A stretch of 64,000 nucleotides of DNA. Source: Brachionus plicatilis. Taxonomy: Eukaryota; Rotifera; Eurotatoria; Ploima; Brachionidae. Shown in pieces: positions 37,501 through 47,319 of this stretch. The notes below the pieces were generated by a model, which saw only the letters and a list, made by a program, of their open reading frames with translations, did no database searches and had not been told where the DNA came from. Within the stretch, counting starts at the first letter, position 1; every line of letters starts with the position of its first letter. The stretch is from NCBI GenBank assembly GCA_010279815.1, contig QEOQ01000226.1:2079969-2143968 (forward strand), given 5' to 3'. The position numbers were made by a program, and so were the translations under genes.

Positions 37501-37668
37501 AACCGTTTGGCAAAGGATTGGAATAGTTTGACAAAAAATGCGATTAATGCGAAAACAATCAACAGTTTCAAAGCAATTATTGACAAAGAAGTGTTTGGAT
37601 TAGTGAGAAGCAAAGACTGCCAAAGCCTTACACTAGATAAGGCTAAACGCCTCAGTGCGTTGGTATAG
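34357..37668 (+). CDS. LINE ORF2 protein: APE endonuclease and reverse transcriptase
   Basis: Up to 1103 residues; the true start is uncertain because the first 125 residues overlap or follow ORF1 without domain features. APE-type endonuclease from about residue 129 to 365: SNPTSLRNKIPEL, FSETWFND, IGCIYRPP, GDFNLPEVTW, TLDYVI and a final GHVVLEW histidine. Reverse transcriptase from about 580: EKSPGPDSIHPLVLKKCS, DFSKAFDKVPHKKL (first Asp), GVPQGSVLGPILFVIFINDL and YADDLKLM (catalytic Asp pair near 807). The thumb and C-terminal region has HLEYAVSMWRPYLK and VQRRATKLV. It nicks the target and primes cDNA synthesis there. All catalytic residues are present. Confidence 0.92.
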   Translation: MKMKREITSPFVGALGETRLGDLSCNQVKNVFNRIIKVIETTTSVTLLEEVEDLCNFSLLKNCKLTSGGVYHQTSDRQHWSINPVGQNLLSSVKDHARNISTFKDIEVEPKIKNNKTNKINETNKINETNISCLYSNPTSLRNKIPELLCRIEDNRPHVMCFSETWFNDQNTQQIEGYKLYYRNRTQAIHGGVCIYVENGVKSFENKENEFTNESIEQIWCTVILGHEKVLIGCIYRPPRSTNNKPIFESIQKARNLVDRNLVSGVMICGDFNLPEVTWDEDFIPFTSIRDFNSAENGMIESLKDAFFVQNVNFPTFINKENRCKNTLDYVITESIDRILCIKSNPPLGEVKQGHVVLEWNYKVVSSPKETEYSSRKLNFFKANFAKIHTELSHQDWLKMFHNKSISDMFNIFVEEIHQICSKNSPSKDLKRRTKPKWLNNNDIKDKIKTKNKLWFKCKQSNFQNKNLWTKYKIARNQCSKVIDKAVRVFEYSLAKQAKTKPKLIYNYINGKKTIRGGLDAIKVGDELVTDRKAIVGTMNNYFKSIFNLYDSTEDEIHFPTRTEATLLIDPFVIFKPERIEKYLDKLNTEKSPGPDSIHPLVLKKCSKIVSNPLSLIFIKSFMDGELPDLWKKANVSPIHKSGAKVDINNYRPVSLTSIVGKIMERMLRDELMEYLLINNLISEKQHGFMPNKSCTTNLIEFIDKATYEYDQGKNVDIVYTDFSKAFDKVPHKKLITKLKSYGIIGQLLRWLESFLIGREQRVVLGDVSSDWESVTSGVPQGSVLGPILFVIFINDLLENFGSFCLGYADDLKLMGLSETPNATSLELQADLDLLMEWTDIWSTDLNLKKCKAMYIGKRKEKGEYSMSNSKITHVLEEITEEKDLGVFVTSDLKWNKQCTVAAMKANRTLGQIKNCFKSLGRETLRLLYTSLVRPHLEYAVSMWRPYLKTDVKIIERVQRRATKLVDFTRVKPYEERLKDLNLMSLENRRLRGDLIQMYKIVNGLEKVSLMNGINYTKNSTINLRRPHDKRLVREINRRGSSRYNFLTNRLAKDWNSLTKNAINAKTINSFKAIIDKEVFGLVRSKDCQSLTLDKAKRLSALV

Positions 37669-37684
37669 ATAGAAATATCTATAC

Positions 37685-37725
37685 TGCAGTTCAACTACTA
37701 CTACTACTACTACTCCTACTACTAT
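37685..37725 (+). repeat. (CTA)n 3' tail of the LINE
   Basis: After the short 3' UTR (ATAGAAATATCTATACTGCA, a small hairpin), a run of CTA triplets with one CTC variant ends the element. A relic of the same tail is at about 39977-40017. Confidence 0.8.
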
Positions 37726-38440
37726 TTTAATTGACTAGTTCTAAAAATCAAGAATCTTCAGCAAAAAATTTTAAAATGAAGAAAAGTTTCGATAAAACCT
37801 CATAATCAGATCTGAGCCTAAAATAGCAATTATGAAGGTTAATAAAGAGATCGTTGTTTTGAGATTTTGTCTAGAGAAACAAAAAATAATAAACATTTTA
37901 ATATTTAATAGTTTTTTTTAATTCGACAATGATTATTTTTTATTTAACTGAAATAGTTTCTGCAGAATTAAAAATTTAAAAATCACAAATAAAATTTTTA
38001 CAAAAAAGTTAAATTTTAAAAAGAAAGATTGAAATTCAATTAAAAAATTAAGTTTTTCCAAACAATTTAATTTGTCAGTAAAAAACTTTGGTAGACATTA
38101 ATAAAATTAATGGTGACAAAAAAACTCGATTCGATGAAGCTTACAAATTTTTATATCATATAAATACTTTTAACCTCCTATTATTATTAATATTGTTATA
38201 TTTATTGATTTTACTTTCTGAGCTTTAATTCTGCATTATTCAAATAATTCATCTGTTTTTTAAGCAAATAAAATGATTTTAAAATTCAAATTAAGAATAA
38301 ATATTAAAAAAATTATTATCATTTATTAAATTTTTAGTTTTAATAAAATAGCTTTAAAAAGAGATACGCAAAGTTGATTCAAATTCAAATAAAACTTATT
38401 TTGCAATTATTTTTTTAAAATCAAAACTTAAATTGAGCTT
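37726..38440. other. AT-rich spacer downstream of the LINE
   Basis: No gene, repeat or RNA recognised. Confidence 0.6.
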
Positions 38441-38910
38441 TTACGGGATTACTGGGGAGTATTTTCAATAGATCAAAGCATTCCTTTCAGGTGGTAGAAA
38501 GCAAAGAGTAGCAATGGATGATACTATGTCAGATTGGTAGGATGTAAACAGTTGAGTTCCGCAAAGGACAGTCCTTGGTCCGATTCTTTTTTATGGTTTG
38601 TAAAAATGACTTGCTTGAGTCATTAGAAAATCAATGTTTATCATAAGTGGATGATCTGAAATTGGTTGGAGTTATAAAAAGGCATGAGATATTTTCTAAT
38701 AATCTACAAAACGATCTTATCAATCAAAGACAAACCGTATGAAAAAAGATTGAACAAATTAGGTTTTTTGAGTCTTGAAGAATAAAAGACGATTTGTTTT
38801 AAATAAAAAAAATTGTCAACAATTTTGAAAGCATCAAGCTGATTAATGGAATTAATTTTTCTTATAGTTTGCCTTTAAATCAGAGATGTTTATAAGTCCC
38901 AAGTTAAATT
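38440..38910 (+). pseudogene. Decayed reverse transcriptase relic related to the 33.5-37.7 kb LINE
   Basis: Fragmented similarity in several frames: VPQRTVLGPILF around 38560-38590, a degraded version of the YADDLKL region near 38645, and KPYEKRLNKLGFLSLEE near 38735-38780, corresponding to KPYEERLKDLNLMSLEN of the intact copy. The segment between the palm and this C-terminal motif is deleted, and stops and frameshifts are common. It is an old, inactive copy of the same or a sister family. Confidence 0.85.
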
Positions 38911-38956
38911 CAAAGTCATTAAAATAAAGGAGAAAGTCAGAACTTTAAAAAAACTT

Positions 38957-39208
38957 ACACAGCCCTGCCAATAAACCCATCTACTTCAACGAATTCCGAG
39001 AATAAAATCCATTCCGTCAATGAAATACCAAAGCCTGTTCCACCTAGTTCTGACAAAAATTTGCTCAAGTTTTACCAAAAATGGAAATGCAATGCAGAGG
39101 AAGAAAGAATGGAAATTGACTCTCTGCAGGATTGTGGAATGAGAAATGAAAATATTGAGAGTCTAGTAGGACATACGAAAGTGAGTCCGTCAAAAAACTT
39201 CTCCTGAC
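38957..39208 (+). other. Coding-like open stretch without start codon (relic)
   Basis: About 83 codons are open, encoding a proline/serine-rich then charged peptide (NPSTSTNSENKIHSVNEIPK, then KFYQKWKCNAEEERMEIDSL). The composition is clearly less AT-rich than the flanks, like the LINE coding parts. It follows the LINE relic, so it may be part of the same dead element or of another transposon. I do not recognise the protein. Confidence 0.35.
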
Positions 39209-39481
39209 AAGAAGCTTCCCAACATCAATCCATGAACTTTATAATAAAAGAATTCATGCCTGAACGCTCAGCAATTAAAGAAGGACGGTCGTGATAGAAA
39301 ATCTATATCCTAGACTAGGACGTATCCGAAAACCACCAGATAAATGGAAAATTTTTTTTTGTTTTAGATTGTTTTGGTTTTTTTTTCAAAATTTTAATTC
39401 TGAGACAACGGCAAATGTCTTCTGCGGGCGAAGGGGAAATGAAACGCCTCCTGTACCGCAGGCTCTGCCTCTCTTTGCAAA

Positions 39482-39980
39482 CATATCACTGTCAATTTGT
39501 AAAATGTGTCATTTTGTAAAATGAATTGGAAAATAATAAAATTTTCCTTTTTTTTTGATCAGGCATTTAAAAAATTCAAAAAAAAGTTAAAATAACTTAT
39601 TTTTAATTTTTTTACCAAAAGTTTATTTGCAAAGTTCAATTTTTTTCCAAAAATTTATTTTCATTTATAAAAATTTTTTTAAAATTTTTTAAATAAAAAT
39701 TAATCAAAAAACTTCATTAATAATTAAATTTATCAAATATTTTATTGAAAAATTTTCCCATGACATTTCAAGCGAAACTAGAACTCAGCTTTTGGAAAAG
39801 AGTATCTCACAGTACACACTCGACAGCAAAACAGAATCCCAAAATATGCCCAAAAGAAAGCACTTGGGCTGCCTTATGTGACTTTGCAATTTGCAATTAT
39901 AATTTATTTTCTGTGGAATTTTTTCATTTGCCAAGTCATTTTACAAAATGACACATTTTATTAATTGGCAGTGACATATG
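39482..39980. mobile_element. TIR element (MITE-like) inserted in LINE debris
   Basis: Inverted ends of about 45-60 bp. The left end is CACTGTCAATTTGTAAAATG and the right end is the inverse of CACTGCCAATTAATAAAATG; both continue GTGTCATTTTGTAAAATGA. ACATAT directly precedes the left CACTG (39481-39486) and directly follows the right CAGTG (39974-39979), a possible 6-bp target duplication. The interior (about 400 bp) has only a 68-codon frame without recognisable features. Just outside the right end, GTATTTCTATACTGAAG and ACTACTACT match the 3' tail of the LINE, so the element appears to lie within an older LINE copy. Confidence 0.75.
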
Positions 39981-40020
39981 TATTTCTATACTGAAGTTTT
40001 CATTAATACTACTACTAAGC

Positions 40021-43000
40021 AAAAAATTTTAAACGTGACTTGAAAAAAATTTATGCAGACTTTTTGCAGAAAACCGATTTTACGTGAAGCAATATTGTTG
40101 CAAAATTTTTCATTTTGCACAGTTTAAATTTATACTTTTCTTCAAAATATTTATTAAATTTTATTTTTTTTAATTTAGATTGGTGAGTTAAAGAGATTTT
40201 TGAGTGAATTTTTTGAAATATTTTTGTGTTTTTTTAAATGAAATAGAACCTGACAAATTAAAGCTTTTATGAGCTTTTTATTTGATTAGAAACAAAATAA
40301 TGTGATTCATAACAAAAATAAAATTCTATGCATGAACATTTGAAAATTTAAAACAAAAACTCTAATATCCTAGAATTAAAAAAATATTGAATAAATTCGT
40401 CGAAAATATAAAACGAAAATTGAGATTAAGGTTAGTGTTTAATTATTCTCTTGCTAATTCTATTTAAAATATTATCTTTCCATTTTCAAAATAAAAGTGA
40501 TGAATAATTAAAAGCACAAAGTTTATTTTTCGGAATAGAAAATATTTTCCGAATTTTTGAAACCGACCTGATGAAAGACGATATTTTAATTCAACTAATT
40601 CAAACACTGTCTTAATTTCATGTTCAACAATTCAAATTTAAAATCAGACAGAGATTGATTTATTCCAAAATTAAAAAAATGGTCCTTATAAGAAAGAATG
40701 ACGCATTTGTGTACAAACAAAATCAATGAATTTAAATTTTTTCCATAAAACAAGTGATGCTCATTAGAAAAAAAAATGAGATAAAATGTTATCTTTTTTT
40801 TTAAACAAAAAGTTGGTCTTCTTTCTCACAATGTATTCAAATTTTTTCTTTTAAGTGCAATTTAATTAAGAGATCAACTTAAACTGCTAAATTATCAGTT
40901 TCGCATCTTAATCACAAAAATAAATATTTTTTTATTCAGATTTTTTAAATAGAAAATAATTTGCCATTTAAAGCTTGTTTTGGACAACGGGCCGGCAAAA
41001 GCGAAAATTAATTTGAGCAATTTAAAAACTATCACCCATTGATCGCCACGAACACGACCACGACAAAATCCTATAATTAAATATTTGCTCTGCTTTTCTT
41101 TGGCGATCGTATCAAATTTTACGATCAAATAGAAGCTAAAGGTTTGAACAACAAAACAATTTAGTTCTTGGATGCAGTTTTTCCCGGCCGATTTAAAATT
41201 GGTCAAATAACTTTTTAATTGTCGACCTAGGGTCTCTAATTTAAATTTTAAAATAAAACTCTTCTATAATTTATCGATTCAAGCAAACATTGGCATTATG
41301 CAGCTGACGAGAATTTCTTGATTTATTATCTTTAGGATTTAGAGACATTTATTCTGTTTGCTTGAGAAAAACACTAGAGCAAATATAAACTTAATTTCAA
41401 TTAGTTATTGTTTTAAAAGCAATTTTTGGACAAAGAATTAATTAAACTTAGTCTATGCTAGAGAACAGTAGAGATGGTATTTGAGCATTGGTTTTAAAAT
41501 AAAAAGTTTAAGTGCAGCTTTAGTTTATTTTAATTTCATGCTAGTTGTCGGAGACTTGCTCTTTTGAATTTAAAGTTTTGTAAATCAGCTTGCCATCATT
41601 TTTTATCTCTTTGATTAATATCATTCTTCAAACATCTCAGGGTGGCACAATTGTCTGAACATTTTTTGATAGACTTTTTCAATAGACCATTGAATAAATT
41701 CTAAGTTTTAAAAAAAAAGAGAAAAATCTTGATAAGACACATTTTTTTTATTTTAAATTTTTTGGTTTCATCATAAAAAAATACTTCATAATTAGAACCT
41801 TTGGTTTCAATCAAGGATAATTTGAGATAATTTTGCATAAAATCTAGTTCTAATTTTATAATATTTGCTTTTTTTATCACTAAGTTTCCTAAATCTGTCT
41901 TTGTTCACTTAATCAAGTAAACATTTTTCTGCAAATTACTAATATAAATAGTATTTTTTTTTCTATGAACAAGACAAAACTTTGATATCAAATATTTGTG
42001 AGAAATCCAATAAAGTTAAAATAGATGAAACAAGGATACTTTTAGCACACAACAATGGTTCCAAAGTCCCATCAGAAGAATCATACATTTTAATTAAGAA
42101 ATATTTCAAAAAAATTACATTTTTTATTATTGCCAAAAATAATTTTGAATAAAATTTTTTTTTATTTTTGGCAAATTTTTGTAACAATAAAATTTTTTTC
42201 TTCAAGTTTCAAGATTAATCAAAAGGCTAGCGACCCTGTCAACAAAAGACCGATTAACACTTTATTTATCAAACATTCATTTTATTTTTATTTTATTTTT
42301 ATAACAACAAAAATTTATTTTTTATGTATTTTTAAGATTTTTTTATTTGTACGGATTATGCCAAAAAGGCTTATGCTGTGGTCATAAAATAAATAAAAAG
42401 AAAAAAAAGACAAACTCTAGATTAGATGATGAACATTTCATAAATTTTAAAAATTCAAATAAGATAAAAAAATGAATTGATGGCTGATAAAAGTAAAAAG
42501 AGAATATTTTTTTTATTAATTTAGTATTTAAAAATTCATGTTTATCATTAATGCCAACATTTGATAGATTACAGAAAAATTTACGGTATTGATGAGTCTG
42601 ATAGAGTATTTGCACTTTTTTTATTTCAAACGAAAATATTTAGAGTGATGAAAAAAAATAGTAACAAGTTTTTGAAACAATTTTTTTGAATTCAAAATCA
42701 AATAAAAAGATATATATGAATATTGATAGATGAATTAAAATATTGAAATTTTTTTTTACTATTTCTATGAATTTTCTTCGAAACTTTAGAAAGTTTTTTT
42801 AGACTATTTTCTAGTATGGGAAATGATGATGCATTTGCACCAATATAAGATATCTAATTACTAAACCAAAGTGAGTACCTTATGCTTTAATAGTTTGAAG
42901 CAGTATAATTTCTTTTTAATGCTTTTTATCTTGATAACTAAGTGAATTTAAATAAAATCTAATAACTGCTTGTTTCTTCTAATTTTTTTTTCGATTTATA

Positions 43001-45312
43001 GCCCAAAAAAACCCGAACAATATTTTATCGTTAATAAGCCGAAAAGAAGCCCAAGAGAACAACCATAAACTGAATGGTTTTAAAAAAAAAAGAATAAATA
43101 AATCATATTCACATGATTTGTAAAATTAATCGTTCAAATTATTCTTTCGAAATAGATAACTTGAAGCTCTTCTAATAAAATAAGTCAATAAGCTTTGGGC
43201 AACTACAGTCCGAAGAAAAAAGATATTATTTCGGAAAATATTAAAAATACACTTGAAATATTTTTGGCCTATATTGCAAATTTTATTAGTTAAGAAGATA
43301 ACTAATTGTTTACAAGGCGTTGTTAAGAGCGAGTTACATAGCAAAAAGGAGCTATCATTAGTCTTTTTAAGAGAATCAGATAACATAAACTAACTTTAAG
43401 AGGAGAAGATACTTTTATGACTAGTTTAATTGCCAAATAAATGCTTTGATTTAAAAAAAAAAAACCAAACCGAAAGTTTGGTCAAACTTTTGGTCATTTA
43501 TGTGACTTTTTATTTTATTTTTATCCTTTGTTTAACTTAATGTCTAAGAAATAAGTCAAAAAACATATATCCGAAGAAAATATATTTTAACTTCTTATTT
43601 TGATTCGATATTGTAAGTAAATATGATACTAGAAAATTTGTATTTTGTTAAATATGGTTCTTGTACGAATAAATGAAAAAAAATAATTGTGTTTTAATTA
43701 GCTTTATTAAATATTTTGAATTAGAATTTTAAAAAAAATTTATTGATATGGTGTTTTAAGAGAGACCAAATTTTCATATATGTCGAGCCATTTTAATGAT
43801 ATAATCGTTAAAATGCAAATATTTTTCTACTAAGATTGTTTGGGCTATAATTCTTGGCCTCACTTAAATTTTCGTTCATTTTTTTGTCATTTCAATTTTG
43901 CAAGTCGGCTTTTTTTGAATAAAAAAAAAATTAAGAAAATTTACTGCAAACATACTCAATTCTTAATTATTTTACTTCTTTTTTTTTAGACTGCAGCATA
44001 CCTGTTTAAATCAAAACATTATTTTTCGATTATTTTTATTATGATTTTGAAAAAAAAATTAAAACAAAGGTAAATTGAATATAAATCCATGGTAATTTAT
44101 GTTTTAAAATATCTGGCGTAGTTTGAATAACATATTTAATAAAATGAAATCAGTATTTTTCAAAGCATTAAACTTTTTTTCCAAATTTATCTTTATTTAT
44201 GCAATGATATAACTAAAAGGTAACTTGACAAACATACCTTTAATTTAATTAGAGTTTAAATATGAGTAAAAAATTTTAATATTATCACCCATTTTCGTTC
44301 TATTTTATTGTTAGATTTAAAAAAAAAACATGATAAAATTAGATTGCTATTTCATAAGGAGAGTTAATGTAAAATACTAAGAAAAAGACAAATAGTGATT
44401 CTTCTTAGTTTTTTTTTCAAGTAAACGTGCTTTAAATTTTCAATTTATTTGTTGTAATTTAATATTTTTAAAATTTTATATTTTCAAACAAGCAAGACAC
44501 TTTAAAATCGATTTCATAAATTTAAAAATAGTTTCCTAAAATAATTTTCCGCTATTAGTTAATTGGCTTTATTATTAATTCAAAAAATCACTAGGACTGA
44601 GAAATCAATTTGTGACAAAATTAATTTAGTGCCGACGGCAGACCATTTAACTTCAAGATTATCTTCTGGATTTTAAATTTGTCAAAAAATGGCATATACA
44701 AAATTCTCAGACCACTCTAGTTTTGTGTTAATTTTGTAACCAGCAAATTGCAGTTTTCTTTAATTCTTAGGCAAATTTTAACAAGGCAACAACTTAAAAA
44801 AATTAACGATTTTACTAAGGTAAATTATAATATTTATTTAAACAAACAATTTAACTTCAAATGATTCAGTGAATTGGCAGGAGAAAATTTATTAGATTTC
44901 ATTTAATAAATCTGGCCCTAAATAATTAATATTTTTTCCGATTCTCATATCAAATTAAAGTAAATTTGTTGAATAGGATATTGGACATTTAGCATTAATT
45001 GTTTGGCCTTTTTTTTCAAATTTCGACGCATTACTACCCGATTTATTTTTTTTATTTTAGAAAAAAATTTATTCCAACTCAATAGACTTGTATCAGCAAA
45101 ATTTTTTTATTTAATATTTAAAATTGTTCTTTAGAATTTGAACCTCAATATTTGACTTAAAGTCTATAGAATACAATAATACTTAACAATAAAGCAAAAT
45201 GCAAAACATATCCAAGTGAATTGGAACGAAGAAAAGAAATAGCTTAGCGAATTAAAATTTTAAATAAATTACAATTTCAAATATTTTAAATTCTCAGAAT
45301 TTCAATCAAAAA
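40021..45312. other. Long intergenic region, no gene seen
   Basis: 5.3 kb of AT-rich DNA before the LRR-Ig gene. Several open frames of 75-105 codons exist (for example minus 40895-41206 and minus 43126-43386), but none shows protein-family features. The stretch around 40970-41230 is less AT-rich than its neighbours and may be an old transposon remnant. No RNA gene recognised. Confidence 0.6.
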
Positions 45313-47319
45313 ATGAATCAGCCTTTTCTAGTTGTTTTGCTATTGTTAAGCGCAAAGGGAATGAAATTCGAGTACAGCACATGTCCCAATTTTCACAGCA
45401 TATGGAAATTCAACTGTTCCTTTAAAGAAGTGAAATGGTCAAATTTGGTCAAATTAGATGAAAATGTGAGGGGAAGTCGCTACCTTGATTTGTCAAACAA
45501 CTTGTTTAGCACAGAGACTCAGGGAGATAATATTAAAAATTTCTCATTTAATCTTTTCAAACAGCTAAGTAATACCCTCAATTTGTCGTCAAATCAATTT
45601 ACCAAAATAGAGTCCCATGCATTCTATTACATAGCGACAATAACCGATGACATTTATAAAATAAAATTCAATGATTCGGATCTCAAAATTCTTGATCTAG
45701 AAGAGCTTGATCTCTCGAACAACTCTTTTGAAATAATCCCATGGAACTCTGTCAAAAACTTGCCCAAATTGGTCACATTAAGGCTGAGCAAGAACCCGAT
45801 CAGAAGAGTCGATCAAGCCGACATGACCAATTCAATGCTTTCACATTTTGAAAATTTTTCAAACCTCTACCTTAACAATTGCCAAATCGAATATGTCAAC
45901 CCGGACACATTTGACTTGGTTAAAAATTTGAAAATACTGGACCTATCTGGCAATAGAATTAAGTATATTGACAATTTTTCAAAAACGACTTTAACCAGCC
46001 TTTACTTGTTTGGCAATCCACTGGAATGTAATTGCAGACTATTGTGGTTTAAAAATTTCTTATTAAATAGAAATTTTAAATCGGCTGATTACAAAAATAG
46101 CCGACACACTTGTTTGGGAAATACCAAAACAATAAAAAAAGATTTTATTGTCGAGTCGAAAATTTTATATTTCAACGCAAGTACATTGTTGGTGACAAAC
46201 AAAAGTTTGGCACAGAGTGGTTCACTGGTCGATGTAAGCACAGAAACAATTTATATTGAGGAAATAAAGGATAATAATTTTTATTGTGATTTTAAAATAA
46301 AAAATGAAATAGAAAATTTAGGAATTTCCAGTGGTAGATTAAGAAAAATTAGACTAAATTGCATAGTTGAGAATTATCCAGAGCCGCAAATCAGATGGAT
46401 CAATGGAGAAAAAGATATTGTAAGAGACTTGTCCTCTTCGAAAATTTTTCAAACTGATTCTAATACAACTAAAGGCGATCTTACCTATAAAGTTATGTCA
46501 TGGCTTACCGTGAGCCTTGAACATCCTTTTAGCTATGATATTAAGTGCAGTGTTTTTTACAAATCTAGTCCAAAACTGGACGAAAAACCTAGGCCATTGC
46601 ATTCCAGAAAAGAAGTCCAATTCACAATCATCAATCAAAATAAAGATGAAAATTTTCCAAATCGAACATTTTCATCTTTGAATTTCACCGAATTAACCTA
46701 TCTGCCCTCGGTACAAAAAAACATGTTCAAAGATCAACCAGTTATCTATTACATAATATTTGGAGTTTTATTTCTATTTTGTTTTTTTGTCATCATTTTA
46801 GCTAGTGTTTGCCTAATACGTCAAAGACGCTCTGTCAAAAAAGAGCAACAAGACTACGGGTACTCGGGCAGTGACTACAGTAGTATCAATAAGCGTAGCA
46901 CTATTTACACAGGATCGAATTCATTACGGGCCGATTCTGCCACAATAGTTCCTCTTAAGCCCGATGTAATCCGGGAGCATCACGATTTTGGCTCGGTCTG
47001 TGACAATTTTTACCGCACACCATCAAGACCTTCCAACTATTTGAACACATTGATGATTTCACCTGAGTCTATTAACCAAAACTATGATGACAATGATAGT
47101 GTTTACACAAATAATCACTCAATACCTATCTACAATGGTTCGCGTCAAATGCATCAATCTTTTGACAACAATCCAGTAGAGAACTCGTTCTTTGACGACA
47201 CGACATCATCGTCGCGATTTTCTTCGAAAACATTCGAAGAAAATACTGATGAGTACAGAGAACCAAAATTTGATGATCTACGCAAGCCAAACAAAAATAT
47301 TAAACAGTCTATGATTTAA
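45313..47319 (+). CDS. LRR-Ig single-pass transmembrane receptor, intronless
   Basis: 668 residues. Signal peptide (MNQPFLVVLLLLSAKG), then about six leucine-rich repeats between residues 50 and 235 (YLDLSNNLF, TLNLSSNQF, ELDLSNNSFE, ILDLSGNRIKYID). A cysteine-rich LRR cap starts at NPLECNCRLLWF (235). An Ig-like domain lies at about 340-440, with Cys350 and Cys412 the likely disulfide and RWI its tryptophan. A transmembrane helix covers about 477-502, then the stop-transfer RQRR. The 165-residue cytoplasmic tail is rich in tyrosine and serine (DYGYSGSDYSSI) and ends QSMI, which fits a class I PDZ-binding end. The architecture matches the LINGO/LRRN/kekkon type of neuronal adhesion receptors; I cannot assign an ortholog. 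Confidence 0.88.
   Translation: MNQPFLVVLLLLSAKGMKFEYSTCPNFHSIWKFNCSFKEVKWSNLVKLDENVRGSRYLDLSNNLFSTETQGDNIKNFSFNLFKQLSNTLNLSSNQFTKIESHAFYYIATITDDIYKIKFNDSDLKILDLEELDLSNNSFEIIPWNSVKNLPKLVTLRLSKNPIRRVDQADMTNSMLSHFENFSNLYLNNCQIEYVNPDTFDLVKNLKILDLSGNRIKYIDNFSKTTLTSLYLFGNPLECNCRLLWFKNFLLNRNFKSADYKNSRHTCLGNTKTIKKDFIVESKILYFNASTLLVTNKSLAQSGSLVDVSTETIYIEEIKDNNFYCDFKIKNEIENLGISSGRLRKIRLNCIVENYPEPQIRWINGEKDIVRDLSSSKIFQTDSNTTKGDLTYKVMSWLTVSLEHPFSYDIKCSVFYKSSPKLDEKPRPLHSRKEVQFTIINQNKDENFPNRTFSSLNFTELTYLPSVQKNMFKDQPVIYYIIFGVLFLFCFFVIILASVCLIRQRRSVKKEQQDYGYSGSDYSSINKRSTIYTGSNSLRADSATIVPLKPDVIREHHDFGSVCDNFYRTPSRPSNYLNTLMISPESINQNYDDNDSVYTNNHSIPIYNGSRQMHQSFDNNPVENSFFDDTTSSSRFSSKTFEENTDEYREPKFDDLRKPNKNIKQSMI

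Larger units (their letters stand above)
33471..37725 (+). mobile_element. Apparently intact CR1/L2-like non-LTR retrotransposon
   Basis: Autonomous LINE with two long overlapping open frames (ORF1 33471-34523; ORF2 from about 34357 to 37668), a 3' UTR of only about 55 bp and a (CTA)n microsatellite tail ending near 37724. Neither frame is interrupted, so the copy is probably young. The base composition is visibly less AT-rich than the surroundings. The C-terminal block with RRLRGDLIQMYKIVNG and PYEERLKDLNLMSLENR is typical of the CR1/L2/Daphne group. The 5' end is uncertain. A decayed relative follows at 38440-40020. Confidence 0.9.

Noticed and set aside
40895..41206. 103-codon minus-strand frame in the less AT-rich patch
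   Set aside because: Contains a curious GFCRGRVRGDQW segment but nothing recognisable; probably a transposon remnant or chance.
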